Positions 15,453-25,336 are shown, numbered from the stretch's first letter. The stretch: 39,510 nucleotides of DNA from Bacteroidales bacterium (GCA_003446015.1 DMBU01000124.1:87825-127334), one strand, 5' to 3'. Translations and numbers: made by a program. The notes: generated by a model not told the origin, from the sequence alone.

Positions 15453-18161
15453 GTGAATCAATTTATAAAATACTGTTTTTTGTTAATTCTCTTGTTTTTT
15501 ATTGGACCGGGCTGTTCAACAAAGAAAAACACAGGCTTAACACGTTTTTATCATGGCTTAACTACAAAATATAACATCCTTTTTAATGGTACTGAAAGTT
15601 ATAAGGAAGGTGTAAAAAAATATGAAGAATCATACATGGATGATTATTCACAGGTATTACCTATATTTAAATATGGTGATGAAGAATTAGCCGCAGGAAC
15701 CAAACCACAGATGGACAGAACGATTGAAAAATCCACAAAATCAATCAGATTACATTCTATCACTAAAAAGCCAGACGAGGGTAAAAGCGAAATGTCTGAA
15801 AAAGACAAAGCCTTTTATAGTAAAAATGAATACAATATATATATCGACGATTCTTATCTTGTTATGGGAAAAGCCTTTTTTTTCCATGCCGACTATGAAA
15901 GTGCAATCAGAATTTTCGAATTTATTATAAAACAATACGATGAAGAAAAAACTAAATATCTGGCTTATAACTGGCTTGTTCGTTCGAATGTTCAGTTAAA
16001 AGATTTTCGTGAGGCCCAAACCATAATTAATTTTTTGATTAGTGAAATTGACTATCCTGAAAAATTAAACTACCAACTCAATTTAACAATAGCAGATTTT
16101 TATCTCAAACAGCAGAAATTTACTGAGGCGGCACCTTATGTATCTGAGGCTTTAAATTTGGTAAAAAAGAAAAAAGAAAAAGTACGTTTAACATTTATTT
16201 ATGCTCAGTTACAGGAAGAATTAAAAAATACTAAAGAGGCATCCGACTTATATGAGGCAGTTATTAAAATGAATCCTTCATATGAAATGGCATTTAACGC
16301 AAAAATTAAAAGATCAACATTATTTACGGGAGGCAAGTCAGCGAAATCAATAAAAGCAGAATTATTAAACATGCTCAAAGATGATAAAAATATTGAGTAT
16401 CAGGATCAGATTTATTTTGCACTTGGTGAGCTCGAGATGAAAACGAATAATACTACTCAAGCTATCGAATATTACCAGAAATCAGCTAACGCGAGTATTA
16501 ATAATACCAACCAGAAAGCCTTAACTTATCTTGCTTTGGCAAATATATTTTTCGACAAAACAGATTATATTGAATCGCAAGCCTATTTTGATAGTGCGGT
16601 TGTTTCGCTGGATCCTGATTTCCCCGGCTATGCAGAGCTCTCCAGAAAAAACAAATATTTATCAAAATTAGTAAAGAATTTAAAGGAAGTTCAGTTTCAG
16701 GATAGCGTGCAAATGGTTGCTGGTATGACAGAACCTGAACGAAATCTGTTTATTCAAAAAATCATTCAGGATTTAAGAAATAAAGAAGCTGCTGAACTTG
16801 AACGACAAAGAGATCAGGAAATAACGGGATCAAATGATTTAGACAGAATTACAACTCGCACAACAAATTCAGATTCAGAAAGCGGAAAATGGTATTATTA
16901 TAATCCTTCGGCTAAAAGTTTTGGTCAGCCGGAATTTAAAAAACGTTGGGGGACACGAAAACTTGAAGACAACTGGCGAAGAAAAAATAAACAAATTGCC
17001 GGAATAGAGCAAATTACCGAGACAGAGTTTACCGATGAACTTATTGATAATAAAGCTGGCTTAGATAAAAAAACTCCTGAATATTATCTGATCGATTTAC
17101 CATTGACAGATTCTGCAATGGTAAAATCTCACCTGAAAATACAAGCGGCATTATTTAATGTTGGTGAAGTTTATAAAAATGATTTGAAAGACTATTCAAA
17201 ATCAATTGATGCATATAAAGAACTTATTGAAAGATACCCTGATAGTGAATATAAAGTTCCAGCCTATTATAGCATGTATAAAGTATATTCTCAACAAGGA
17301 GACGATAACCAGGCTGATGTTTATAGAAATATGATTATTCGTAATTATCCCGATTCTAAATACGCTAAGGTTTTGCTTGATCCTGATTATTTTAAACAGT
17401 TCGAACAAGAAGAACGTGAAAGAAAAGAGAATTATACAAAATCGTTGGAATTATATAAGCAAAGTAAGTTCCCTGAAGTTATTCGAAGATGCAATGTTGC
17501 TTTAAATAAATACCCGGATACTGAATATACACCTAAATACAGATATTTAAGAGCTTTGGCAATGGGTGAGGTTTATGGTATTTCTGTATTAAAATCAGAA
17601 TTGGAAAAAGTAAGCGCAGAATTTAGAACAGATCCTGTTGCAAAATCGTCGGAAGATTTACTTGCCTCAATTAAAGAAAATGAATTAAAGAATTTAAACA
17701 GAATTAGTACTAAACCAACAGCTGATACAAGTGCCCAAGGCGAAACTGTGATTGATGAAATTGCTCAAAAAACAATCGAAGAAATTGAAAAGATTTATTC
17801 ATATACTCCTGAAACAAATCATTATCTGGCAATTGTGTTATCTAAAAAAGCCGATGTTAATCAGTTAAAATTTAATGTAATAAACTTTAATCTCGATTTT
17901 TATATTCAGGAAAGTTATGATATTGAGAGCAAAGAATTCAATGAGTTTTTTACAATTGTTACCGTAAAGCAATTTAAAAACGCTCAGGCAGGAATAGAGT
18001 ATTATACTAAATTGAAAACGGAAGAAGAACGAGTTTTTAACGATGTGAAAAGTTCAGATTACCAGTATTTTATTATTTCTGAGGCTAATCTTACAAAACT
18101 TTCCGAAGAAAAAACGATTAGCGATTATCTCTTATTTTTTAACAAGAATTATCAGAAATAA
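15453..18161 (+). CDS. sprE: SprE/PorW-like TPR lipoprotein of type IX secretion
   Basis: SprE of Flavobacterium and PorW of Porphyromonas are outer-membrane-associated lipoproteins required for type IX secretion. From GTG 15453 the product has 902 residues: a signal peptide, lipobox FIGPGC (C21), then STKKNTGLTRFYHGLTTKYN, the typical start of this family. Tetratricopeptide-type helical repeats occupy about 130-420 and again about 570-740. The centre (about 430-560) is charged and contains an arginine/lysine-rich stretch with GKWYYYNP. A longer frame begins with TTG at 15381 but would give an unusually long 45-residue leader. PorX, the type IX response regulator, follows after 42 bp, supporting the assignment. 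Confidence 0.85.
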   Translation: MNQFIKYCFLLILLFFIGPGCSTKKNTGLTRFYHGLTTKYNILFNGTESYKEGVKKYEESYMDDYSQVLPIFKYGDEELAAGTKPQMDRTIEKSTKSIRLHSITKKPDEGKSEMSEKDKAFYSKNEYNIYIDDSYLVMGKAFFFHADYESAIRIFEFIIKQYDEEKTKYLAYNWLVRSNVQLKDFREAQTIINFLISEIDYPEKLNYQLNLTIADFYLKQQKFTEAAPYVSEALNLVKKKKEKVRLTFIYAQLQEELKNTKEASDLYEAVIKMNPSYEMAFNAKIKRSTLFTGGKSAKSIKAELLNMLKDDKNIEYQDQIYFALGELEMKTNNTTQAIEYYQKSANASINNTNQKALTYLALANIFFDKTDYIESQAYFDSAVVSLDPDFPGYAELSRKNKYLSKLVKNLKEVQFQDSVQMVAGMTEPERNLFIQKIIQDLRNKEAAELERQRDQEITGSNDLDRITTRTTNSDSESGKWYYYNPSAKSFGQPEFKKRWGTRKLEDNWRRKNKQIAGIEQITETEFTDELIDNKAGLDKKTPEYYLIDLPLTDSAMVKSHLKIQAALFNVGEVYKNDLKDYSKSIDAYKELIERYPDSEYKVPAYYSMYKVYSQQGDDNQADVYRNMIIRNYPDSKYAKVLLDPDYFKQFEQEERERKENYTKSLELYKQSKFPEVIRRCNVALNKYPDTEYTPKYRYLRALAMGEVYGISVLKSELEKVSAEFRTDPVAKSSEDLLASIKENELKNLNRISTKPTADTSAQGETVIDEIAQKTIEEIEKIYSYTPETNHYLAIVLSKKADVNQLKFNVINFNLDFYIQESYDIESKEFNEFFTIVTVKQFKNAQAGIEYYTKLKTEEERVFNDVKSSDYQYFIISEANLTKLSEEKTISDYLLFFNKNYQK

Positions 18162-18203
18162 TTTTCGTAGTTCAATACAGAATTATAAAATCAATGAGAA
18201 TTT

Positions 18204-19757
18204 ATGAAGAAGGTTAGCATTTTGTGGACTGATGATGAGATTGATCTTTTAAACGCCCATATTATTTTTTTAGAGGCAAAGGGCTTTGAATTATCAACAG
18301 CTAGTAATGGTGATGATGCTATTGAAATGGTAAAAAAGCATGATTTTGATCTGATATTTCTGGATGAAAACATGCCCGGATTAAGTGGATTACAAACCTT
18401 AACGTTTATAAAGGAAATTAAACCAGATATCCCTGTAATAATGATTACTAAAAGCGAAGAAGAGGATATTATGGAACAGGCAATTGGTTCAAAAATTGCA
18501 GATTATTTAATAAAACCGGTTAATCCTAAACAAATTCTTCTTAGCATTAAAAAAAATATTGATACCAAAAGATTAATTTCTGAAAAAGCAATGTCCGACT
18601 ATCAATCAGAATTTGGAAAAATTGGCTTAAAAATTTCAGATGTAAATTCGTTTAATGGCTGGGTAGAACTTTATAAAAAACTGGTTTACTGGGAACTTGA
18701 ACTTGAGCAAAATGAGCAAACTGGTATGCAAGAAGTTTTTCAGATGCAAAAATCAGATGCCAACAAGGAGTTTGCTAAATTCATTAAAAACAACTATGAA
18801 TCGTGGTTTGCTGATTCAGAAGACAAACCAATGATGTCGCCAAACTTATTTAAAGAGCGTATATTCCCAATGCTTGATAAGGGTGAAAAGGTATTTGTTT
18901 TAGTTATAGATAATTTTAGATATGATCAGTGGAAACTAATACAACCATTAATAAATGAGTATTTTACGGTAGAGTCCGAAGAGCTTTACTGTAGTATTTT
19001 ACCTACAGCAACACAATATGCCCGGAATGCAATATTCGCAGGATTAATGCCCTACGAAATAGATAAATTATATCCGGAGTATTGGCTAAACGACGAAGAG
19101 GACGGGGGGAAAAACATGAAGGAAGAGGAGTTGCTTCAAACTCAACTTTCCCGTCATGGTAAAAGCTATAAATTCTTTTACGAAAAAATAAGCCAGTTAA
19201 AAACTGGCGAAAAATTAGTTGAAAACATAAAAGATCTATTAAATAATCAGTTGAATGTTTTGGTTTATAATTACATCGATATGCTTTCACATGCCAGAAC
19301 AGAAATTGAAATGATCCGCGAACTGGCAAACGACGAACCTGCATATCGCTCGTTAACCTTATCGTGGTTTAAGCATTCACCTTTATTCACGTTAATTAAA
19401 GAGCTAAAAAGCCACGATGTTAAAATAATTATTACAACCGATCATGGAACAGTTCGTGTAAAAAATCCCGTTAAGGTTATTGGTGATAAAAACACATCGA
19501 CAAATCTTCGATATAAAAACGGACGCAATTTAAATTATAACCCAAAAGAAGTATTCGAAATTCGTGATCCACAGAAGGTGCATTTGCCAAAATCTCATTT
19601 GAGTACAAGTTATATTTTTGCTATTAACGACGACTTTCTGGCTTATCCAAATAATTTTAATTACTATGTTAGCTATTATAAGGATACATTTCAGCATGGT
19701 GGAGTATCATTAGAAGAAATGATAATACCATTCGTCAAATTAAAACCAAATAATTAA
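18204..19757 (+). CDS. porX: PorX-like response regulator with PglZ domain
   Basis: PorX is the cytoplasmic response regulator that with PorY controls type IX secretion genes, and its PglZ domain is a zinc-dependent phosphodiesterase acting on oligonucleotides. The 517 residues comprise a receiver domain (1-120) with D10/D11, phospho-acceptor D54 in LIFLDENMPG, T82 and K104. A helical linker follows, then an alkaline-phosphatase-fold PglZ domain from about 220. Visible PglZ residues are D236 in LVIDNFRYDQW, the nucleophile-region PTATQYARN (267-275), TTDHGTVRV and FQHGGVSLEEMIIP. It lies between sprE and tsaE with small gaps, apparently co-transcribed. Confidence 0.93.
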   Translation: MKKVSILWTDDEIDLLNAHIIFLEAKGFELSTASNGDDAIEMVKKHDFDLIFLDENMPGLSGLQTLTFIKEIKPDIPVIMITKSEEEDIMEQAIGSKIADYLIKPVNPKQILLSIKKNIDTKRLISEKAMSDYQSEFGKIGLKISDVNSFNGWVELYKKLVYWELELEQNEQTGMQEVFQMQKSDANKEFAKFIKNNYESWFADSEDKPMMSPNLFKERIFPMLDKGEKVFVLVIDNFRYDQWKLIQPLINEYFTVESEELYCSILPTATQYARNAIFAGLMPYEIDKLYPEYWLNDEEDGGKNMKEEELLQTQLSRHGKSYKFFYEKISQLKTGEKLVENIKDLLNNQLNVLVYNYIDMLSHARTEIEMIRELANDEPAYRSLTLSWFKHSPLFTLIKELKSHDVKIIITTDHGTVRVKNPVKVIGDKNTSTNLRYKNGRNLNYNPKEVFEIRDPQKVHLPKSHLSTSYIFAINDDFLAYPNNFNYYVSYYKDTFQHGGVSLEEMIIPFVKLKPNN

Positions 19758-19779
19758 AAATTTTCGCTAAATTGCATAT

Positions 19780-20196
19780 ATGGAAACATTGATTTTAAAA
19801 TCTTTGGCGGATTTAAATATCATTGCTGATAAGTTTCTTCGGTTGATGCGTGATAAAAAAGTGTTCGCTTTTTTTGGCCCTATGGGTGTTGGAAAAACTA
19901 CATTTATAAAAGCATTATGCAATGAATTAGGTGTGATAGAAATTGTAACAAGCCCGACATTCGCTTTAGTTAATGAGTATCAAACAGGTAAAGGCGACGT
20001 AATATTCCATTTCGATTTTTACCGGATTGAGAAGATTGAAGAAGTATTTGATTTTGGTTATGAAGATTATTTCTTTTCAGGAAACTATTGTTTTATAGAA
20101 TGGCCCGACAAAGTTGCTGAAATTCTTCCCAAAGAGGTTGTCTTTGTTCAAATGGTTGAGAATAGTGATGGTTCGAGAACCATTAACATCCGTTGA
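19780..20196 (+). CDS. tsaE: tRNA t6A biosynthesis ATPase TsaE
   Basis: TsaE is the ATPase that works with TsaB and TsaD to put threonylcarbamoyl on A37 of ANN-decoding tRNAs. The 138-residue protein has Walker A GPMGVGKTT (33-41), TSPTF (57-61), FHFDFYR (76-82) and EWPDK (107-111), all diagnostic. It is 22 bp after porX. The adjacency is likely a shared transcript, not a shared function. Confidence 0.95.
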   Translation: METLILKSLADLNIIADKFLRLMRDKKVFAFFGPMGVGKTTFIKALCNELGVIEIVTSPTFALVNEYQTGKGDVIFHFDFYRIEKIEEVFDFGYEDYFFSGNYCFIEWPDKVAEILPKEVVFVQMVENSDGSRTINIR

Positions 20197-20226
20197 TTTT
20201 TCATTTTTATTTTTAAGATCATTATA

Positions 20227-20251
20227 AAATACTTGAAAATACCAAGTATTT
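20227..20251. promoter_or_regulatory. Inverted repeat upstream of ald
   Basis: AAATACTTG (20227-20235) and CAAGTATTT (20243-20251) are perfect 9-bp arms around a 7-nt centre. They end 55 bp before the ald ATG and just upstream of a near-consensus -7 sequence TTATTTTG (20252-20259). An operator is likelier than a terminator because no T-run follows directly. Confidence 0.45.
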
Positions 20252-20306
20252 ATCTTATTTTGCTTCTCTTCATTTTTGTTTTTACATATTCCAAACCAGA
20301 GTAATT

Positions 20307-21527
20307 ATGACAGATAAAAAGGGAAAATCAGCTTATGCTTTTGGAAATGCAGGATTCATGCCTCAGGAAGAAATGCTTGAAATAGGGAAAAAGAAACAAA
20401 AATTAGTTATCGGAATTCCCAAAGAAAATACACTGTTCGAAAGCCGGGTAGGTTTAACTCCCGAAGCAGTTGAGATTCTTGTGAATAATGGCCATGAAAT
20501 TATCATTGAAAAAGGGGCCGGTACTGCAGCAAATTATACCGATACAAATTATAGCGAATGTGGTGCACAAATCGTTGAAAACAAATCTGAAGTATATCAG
20601 TGCGATATTATATTAAAAATAGCTCCTCCAACTGTCGAAGAAATTGAACTTTTTAAAATCAGCCAGATTCTTATTTCTGCTTTACATTTTACTTCACAAT
20701 CAGAAGAGTATATTCGGAAATTAATGCAAAAGAAAACCACAGCCATTTCATTTGAAGGATTAAAGGATCGTGACAACTGTTATCCCGTAGTTCGTTCAAT
20801 GAGTGAAATTGCAGGGACAACTTCAATTTTAATTGCTGCCGAGTACCTTAGTAATATACATGAAGGAAAGGGTGTTCTTTTGGGAGGAATAAGCGGAATA
20901 ACACCAACAGAAGTTATCATTTTAGGCGCAGGAACTGCAGCAGAATATGCAGCCCGAGCTGCTATTGGACTGGGTGCTTTTGTTAAGGTATTCGATTTTT
21001 CTGTATCTAAATTAAGACGATTACAAACAAACTTGTCAGATCGCTTATTCACCTCTGTTTTCCATCCGCAGGTTATTAAAAAACACTTGAAATCAGCCGA
21101 TGTTGTAATTGGATCTGTGCATTTGGGCGATAAAGGTCCTCAGTTTCTTATTACGGAAGAAATGGTGAAAGAAATGAAAAAAGGAGCGGTAATCATTGAT
21201 CTGAGTATTGATCAGGGAGGTTGTATAGAAACATCCGAATGCAGAAACCATTCTAATCCCGTTTATACGAAATTCGATGTAATCCATTATTGTGTTCCAA
21301 ATATAGCATCACGTGTTGCACGAACAGCATCTATCGCATTAAGTAACGTATTTAATCCTTTACTTTTAAATATTGCCGATGCCGGTGGCGTTCAAAAACA
21401 CCTTAAAAATGACGCCGGATTAAGGCATGGTGTTTATATTTACAATGGAATTCTTACAAATACAAGAATTGGTAATCATTTTGGAATACCTTCAAAGGAT
21501 ATTGATTTATTTATGGCTGCTTTTTAA
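20307..21527 (+). CDS. ald: Alanine dehydrogenase
   Basis: This NAD-dependent enzyme interconverts L-alanine and pyruvate plus ammonia. It has 406 residues, about 35 longer than typical Ald because of an N-terminal extension (1-32, YAFGNAGFMPQEEMLEIGKKK). The AlaDh/PNT N-terminal domain starts at GIPKENTLFESRVGLTPEAV. The nucleotide-binding VIILGAGTAAEYAARAAIGLGA lies near 209-230. ALHFTS, KGAVIIDLSIDQGG and HYCVPNIASRVARTAS complete the family pattern. The similar transhydrogenase alpha subunit is less likely because the C-terminus has the Ald-type substrate loop. An inverted repeat lies upstream. Its stop codon abuts that of the convergent gene. Confidence 0.9.
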   Translation: MTDKKGKSAYAFGNAGFMPQEEMLEIGKKKQKLVIGIPKENTLFESRVGLTPEAVEILVNNGHEIIIEKGAGTAANYTDTNYSECGAQIVENKSEVYQCDIILKIAPPTVEEIELFKISQILISALHFTSQSEEYIRKLMQKKTTAISFEGLKDRDNCYPVVRSMSEIAGTTSILIAAEYLSNIHEGKGVLLGGISGITPTEVIILGAGTAAEYAARAAIGLGAFVKVFDFSVSKLRRLQTNLSDRLFTSVFHPQVIKKHLKSADVVIGSVHLGDKGPQFLITEEMVKEMKKGAVIIDLSIDQGGCIETSECRNHSNPVYTKFDVIHYCVPNIASRVARTASIALSNVFNPLLLNIADAGGVQKHLKNDAGLRHGVYIYNGILTNTRIGNHFGIPSKDIDLFMAAF

Positions 21528-24500
21528 TTAAAAATAAGCTCTTAACTGCATACTCCCTGTGTGAATCGTCTTAATATTTTCAGAGACTCTTCCATTGTAG
21601 ATGATGTTCATCTCAAGATATCCCGTGAGTTTTCTTTGAAACATGATATTCCAGGTAGCATTGTGTCCGGGCTTTAAAGCTTGCAGCATTTCATAAGCAA
21701 TGGATGAATTTGGATCTGAATTATAATTAATATTTAAGTAATTTCCTTTCACAAGTAAGTTCCCCTTTTTAGTAATCGAATAATTAATCTCAGCCCCAAT
21801 ATTATGCGAATAACTTTGTTCTGTTGACAAGCTGTTTACTTTATCGGTATAGGTATAGTTTATTTCAATCTTTGTTTGAAATCCCGGCTGATATTGTATT
21901 TTAAACTCATTGCTTATATTTTCAATCTGATAGTTTTTTGAAGAGAAAAACTCGGATTCATAGGTTTTAGTTCCTTTTTCGAAATAATTTTGGATAGTAA
22001 AATCAGAGATAAACTTCCACCTAAGCTGAATACCGTTTATTTCTTTTTTTCTTTCGTCAAAACCATTGGTCAGTAGAATTTTATTATTGTTTTCCTGAAA
22101 AATGTAATCAATGCCAAAATCAGAGCCGGAACGATTAAATGAAAAAGTATTCCGAACACTCTGGTTTAGGCTAATTATGCTTGTATCGTTTAATGCTGAA
22201 TAGAAAGGATTTAAACTGTGTTCGGGTAATTTATCCGTTGATTTCTGATTTACCTGATAAGCCGAACTATTAGAGAATCTTGACAACATTTTTTGTATTC
22301 CTTTTTTTGATCTCCAGACAGCTTCGGGTCTTATATTTATTACCTGGCTGAACTCATTTTTATAGGTTTTTATATATTCATTTCCAGGAGTAAATATTCG
22401 AATATAATTAGCCTGATCTTGAAATTGAGCAATTTCAAATTCATCTAATTCGGCAATTCCATTGCCATTGTAATCTTCCCAATTATATGCTCCCTGCCCG
22501 GTTGAAACTTTTAAATATGAAAATTCCCTTTTGGGTTCAAGACCAGAACCTGCCTCATAAAATGTTAATGATGAAATGGCTCCTTTTAAAATCCTCAGGT
22601 TATAATCAATCCTCCCGCTGATTGTGTTTTCTTCCTTATCCTGAACAATTGTAGTATCTGTGATTTTAAGTCTTCTGTATGTAAAACTCGTTTTTAATAT
22701 ACTTGCCGAATTCTTTAGCAATCCAAAACCAATTTGAAAATCCTCAGATTTTGAACTTTGTTTAAGGGCATTATTAATCGGAAGAAAATCATTCCTGATC
22801 TTATAGCTTAAAGAATACTTATTTATTGTCGAATCTGGATTTTCAATATAAATCCGGTAAGATGAAAAACTAAAACTAGTATTCATTAAACTGTCGCTTT
22901 GCTTAGTATTCCATGTGTTTCGTTCCAATTCGTTTTCAAATCCTACTCTAATACTATTTAACGATTTAGAAACATTTGCCAGGTAACGAACAAATTGGGT
23001 GTTGTTTATTTCTGAGTTAGAATTTAATAAGCTGGAGTTAAAGCTGAACGAATACCCTGATTTATTTGCAGAAGTATTTAATACCTGCCTATATCCCTCG
23101 TATTCACTGCCGCTGGTTAATAATCCAAATCCATAGTTACTATAAAATGATTTTTTGTGCCGGTAAAACAAATTAATTTCTGCTGAATGTTCATCCATTG
23201 TTAAAGGTTTTTGCAGATTCCAGTCCCTTTCAAACTCTACGGTTCTAAATCTTTCAATTGAAGTAAAATCCTTGTTTATTAGTTGGTACGATAAACTTGT
23301 TGTTAAAGAATTTTTGATTGTATCTGTTTTTAGAAGGCTTTTTATCACATCTGCTTTTACTGCATAACCAATATTATCGGAAGCATCCTTATTCGAAAAA
23401 GTATTGATATCGTAATTACTTATAGCAAATTCAAAATTTGAACGGGTGGTTTTATTTAGTTTAAAATCACCACCCACACTTATCATTTGTTGCTTTTTGG
23501 GAGCAATTAACAAACGTACAGGTTCGTAATTACCTTGTGGTGTTCCAGATACTGGTGCTATCCATTCAAAGACTTTTCCATTGGCCGAATTTTGAATCTG
23601 AATATAATTTCCATTATTTTCACTAACCAGGCTAAATCCCACTTTGTAGATCGCTAACTCAGGAATGGTTGAATATTCATAAATTTCGTATGTGATTGAA
23701 TTTACAATTGTATCTTTTTTGGTGTAAAGCACATAGTCATTTCTAAATTCAACACTATCGGCATTGGGAACGAATGCGTATTGGATATCATCGCCCGATT
23801 CCGAAAGAATTTGTTTTTGTTCCTGCGATAAATCCTGATTTATGGCTTGGTTTTTACTGTCTTGCTCTGAATAAATATTCATCCAGAATTGCCCGTTTTG
23901 AGTTTTTAACTCGTTAGCACTATAAATCAAAAATCGGGCATAACTTCTTTCTGAATATTCAAATTCAATGGCTATTCTTGAGTCTTTTGTAATTAGTCTG
24001 TTGGTTGTAAAAGTAATTTCCCCTGTGTTGTAATCAATAACGTAATCGTTTTCTTTTCCTCTAACCAGAAGTTTCCCATCAACATATATGTTCTCAGTAC
24101 CTGCTAAAATAATGATATATTGTTCGTTTTCGCATCCTGTCAGTTTGTATGGACCTTGATTTCCTTCCTGTCCCTGGAAAGTTTTTCGACAATATTTTCC
24201 TTTGGTAACCGCTCCGCTTATGGTAGTTTCAAAACTAGTTGATTCCTTCTTTTTGCTTCTAAAACTTGTACTTAATAATCCCCCTTGTGCTTTTTTATTA
24301 ACATTCATGAAATATCCTCTGGGCTTATTTATTTCAAAATCTCCGGCAATAAGTTTAGTCCTTTCATTATAAATTTGGATGAAAACCTTATCAAAATCCT
24401 GTATTTGCTGAGAATTACCGTCGGGTTGAATGGGGATATTCTCATCGGAAATTGCAGCTAAGATTTGCATGTCGTTGCTTATTTTCCCTGATAGCTGAAG

Positions 24501-24983
24501 ATTTAGATTTGAGCTAATAACTGCACTCTGATTGTTCCCAATAGTGATTCCTCTTGCAATACTTCCTCTTTTATTGAGCTGATTATCAGAAAAAAAATTA
24601 TTTTGATTTGTTATATAATTCGATTGATTGTTTGCCAGCACCGGACCAACGAAAATTGTTTCATCTTTTTTTCTGCGATAATATGATGCTGCAAAGTTGA
24701 TAGGGAATGTTCTGTAAGTAATACTAATTACAGGTTCATTATTTAATAATTTAGTTGATGATATAAATAATGCTTTTGTATAATCGATGATGTAACTCGT
24801 ATCTGAAATTATAGTTTTGTCTTTGCCTGAAACAATTTCCGAACCCGGCACAATACTTAATGAATCCAATAATATGGTATCTGAGTTTAACTCAAATGAT
24901 TTTATGCGAAGATTACTTAGATTTTGAGTTTTCGCAGTTAAACTAATGAATAAGATAAGTATTATAAATGTTGCTTTTTGCAA
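21528..24983 (-). CDS. Large outer-membrane beta-barrel surface protein
   Basis: This is a predicted outer-membrane protein of 1151 residues with a signal peptide (about 1-19, ends KTQN). The region about 130-210, with RGSIARGITIGNNQ, NLNLQLSGKISNDMQILAAISDENIPIQPDGN and QDFDKVFIQIY, resembles segments I associate with SprA-like surface proteins. A Cys pair lies near 259-280. A module with YVDGKLLVRGKENDYVIDYNTGEITFT follows. The rest is alternating hydrophobic/polar beta strands, ending in the terminal phenylalanine typical of barrels. It is half the length of true SprA, so I do not name it so. The start is TTG at 24983. A terminator hairpin (25072-25103) precedes it. Function unknown. Confidence 0.7.
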   Translation of the reverse strand: MQKATFIILILFISLTAKTQNLSNLRIKSFELNSDTILLDSLSIVPGSEIVSGKDKTIISDTSYIIDYTKALFISSTKLLNNEPVISITYRTFPINFAASYYRRKKDETIFVGPVLANNQSNYITNQNNFFSDNQLNKRGSIARGITIGNNQSAVISSNLNLQLSGKISNDMQILAAISDENIPIQPDGNSQQIQDFDKVFIQIYNERTKLIAGDFEINKPRGYFMNVNKKAQGGLLSTSFRSKKKESTSFETTISGAVTKGKYCRKTFQGQEGNQGPYKLTGCENEQYIIILAGTENIYVDGKLLVRGKENDYVIDYNTGEITFTTNRLITKDSRIAIEFEYSERSYARFLIYSANELKTQNGQFWMNIYSEQDSKNQAINQDLSQEQKQILSESGDDIQYAFVPNADSVEFRNDYVLYTKKDTIVNSITYEIYEYSTIPELAIYKVGFSLVSENNGNYIQIQNSANGKVFEWIAPVSGTPQGNYEPVRLLIAPKKQQMISVGGDFKLNKTTRSNFEFAISNYDINTFSNKDASDNIGYAVKADVIKSLLKTDTIKNSLTTSLSYQLINKDFTSIERFRTVEFERDWNLQKPLTMDEHSAEINLFYRHKKSFYSNYGFGLLTSGSEYEGYRQVLNTSANKSGYSFSFNSSLLNSNSEINNTQFVRYLANVSKSLNSIRVGFENELERNTWNTKQSDSLMNTSFSFSSYRIYIENPDSTINKYSLSYKIRNDFLPINNALKQSSKSEDFQIGFGLLKNSASILKTSFTYRRLKITDTTIVQDKEENTISGRIDYNLRILKGAISSLTFYEAGSGLEPKREFSYLKVSTGQGAYNWEDYNGNGIAELDEFEIAQFQDQANYIRIFTPGNEYIKTYKNEFSQVINIRPEAVWRSKKGIQKMLSRFSNSSAYQVNQKSTDKLPEHSLNPFYSALNDTSIISLNQSVRNTFSFNRSGSDFGIDYIFQENNNKILLTNGFDERKKEINGIQLRWKFISDFTIQNYFEKGTKTYESEFFSSKNYQIENISNEFKIQYQPGFQTKIEINYTYTDKVNSLSTEQSYSHNIGAEINYSITKKGNLLVKGNYLNINYNSDPNSSIAYEMLQALKPGHNATWNIMFQRKLTGYLEMNIIYNGRVSENIKTIHTGSMQLRAYF

Positions 24984-25071
24984 GACAATAAGTTTTGTAG
25001 ACTAAATATAAGCAATTAAAGAACGGAAAATAATTGGAAATGTTGAAAAATATGACTGCAAATTTTTTAAA

Positions 25072-25103
25072 CAAAAAAAGGCCTTCTTTGGACGAAGACC
25101 TTT
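25072..25103 (-). terminator. Intrinsic terminator upstream of outer-membrane protein gene
   Basis: On the minus strand AAAGGTCTTC pairs with GAAGGCCTTT (one wobble) around a 7-nt loop and is followed by an uninterrupted T-run. The orientation is clear because the plus strand has no T-run after the hairpin. Confidence 0.75.
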
Positions 25104-25145
25104 GGGTTTAAATTTTAGGGTTAGGGTATCAAGAAATGCATTTTG
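25072..25145 (-). ncRNA. Candidate short leader or small RNA ending in a terminator
   Basis: A minus-strand promoter-like pair (TTG, 18 bp, TATTTTTA) predicts a start near 25145, and a strong terminator ends near 25072, giving an RNA of about 70 nt. It contains a tiny frame (MHFLIP, 25141-25121). It lies in the same orientation as, and 90-160 bp upstream of, the outer-membrane protein gene. It could be an attenuating leader of that gene or an independent small RNA. Confidence 0.3.
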
Positions 25146-25336
25146 ATGGCTAAAAATATAAAAAAACTTTAAAAAACAAGAATCTTAAGAAAAATTATTA
25201 TCATTTTTATTCTAAGAAAAAGGTTTTAAGATGATTATCGCTCTGTAAAGCTAAGTTTAACTTGCAATAAAACAACAACTTATACGATCAATAGAATTAA
25301 ATTCAAAAAATTTTATTAAAAACAGTTTTAGACACT

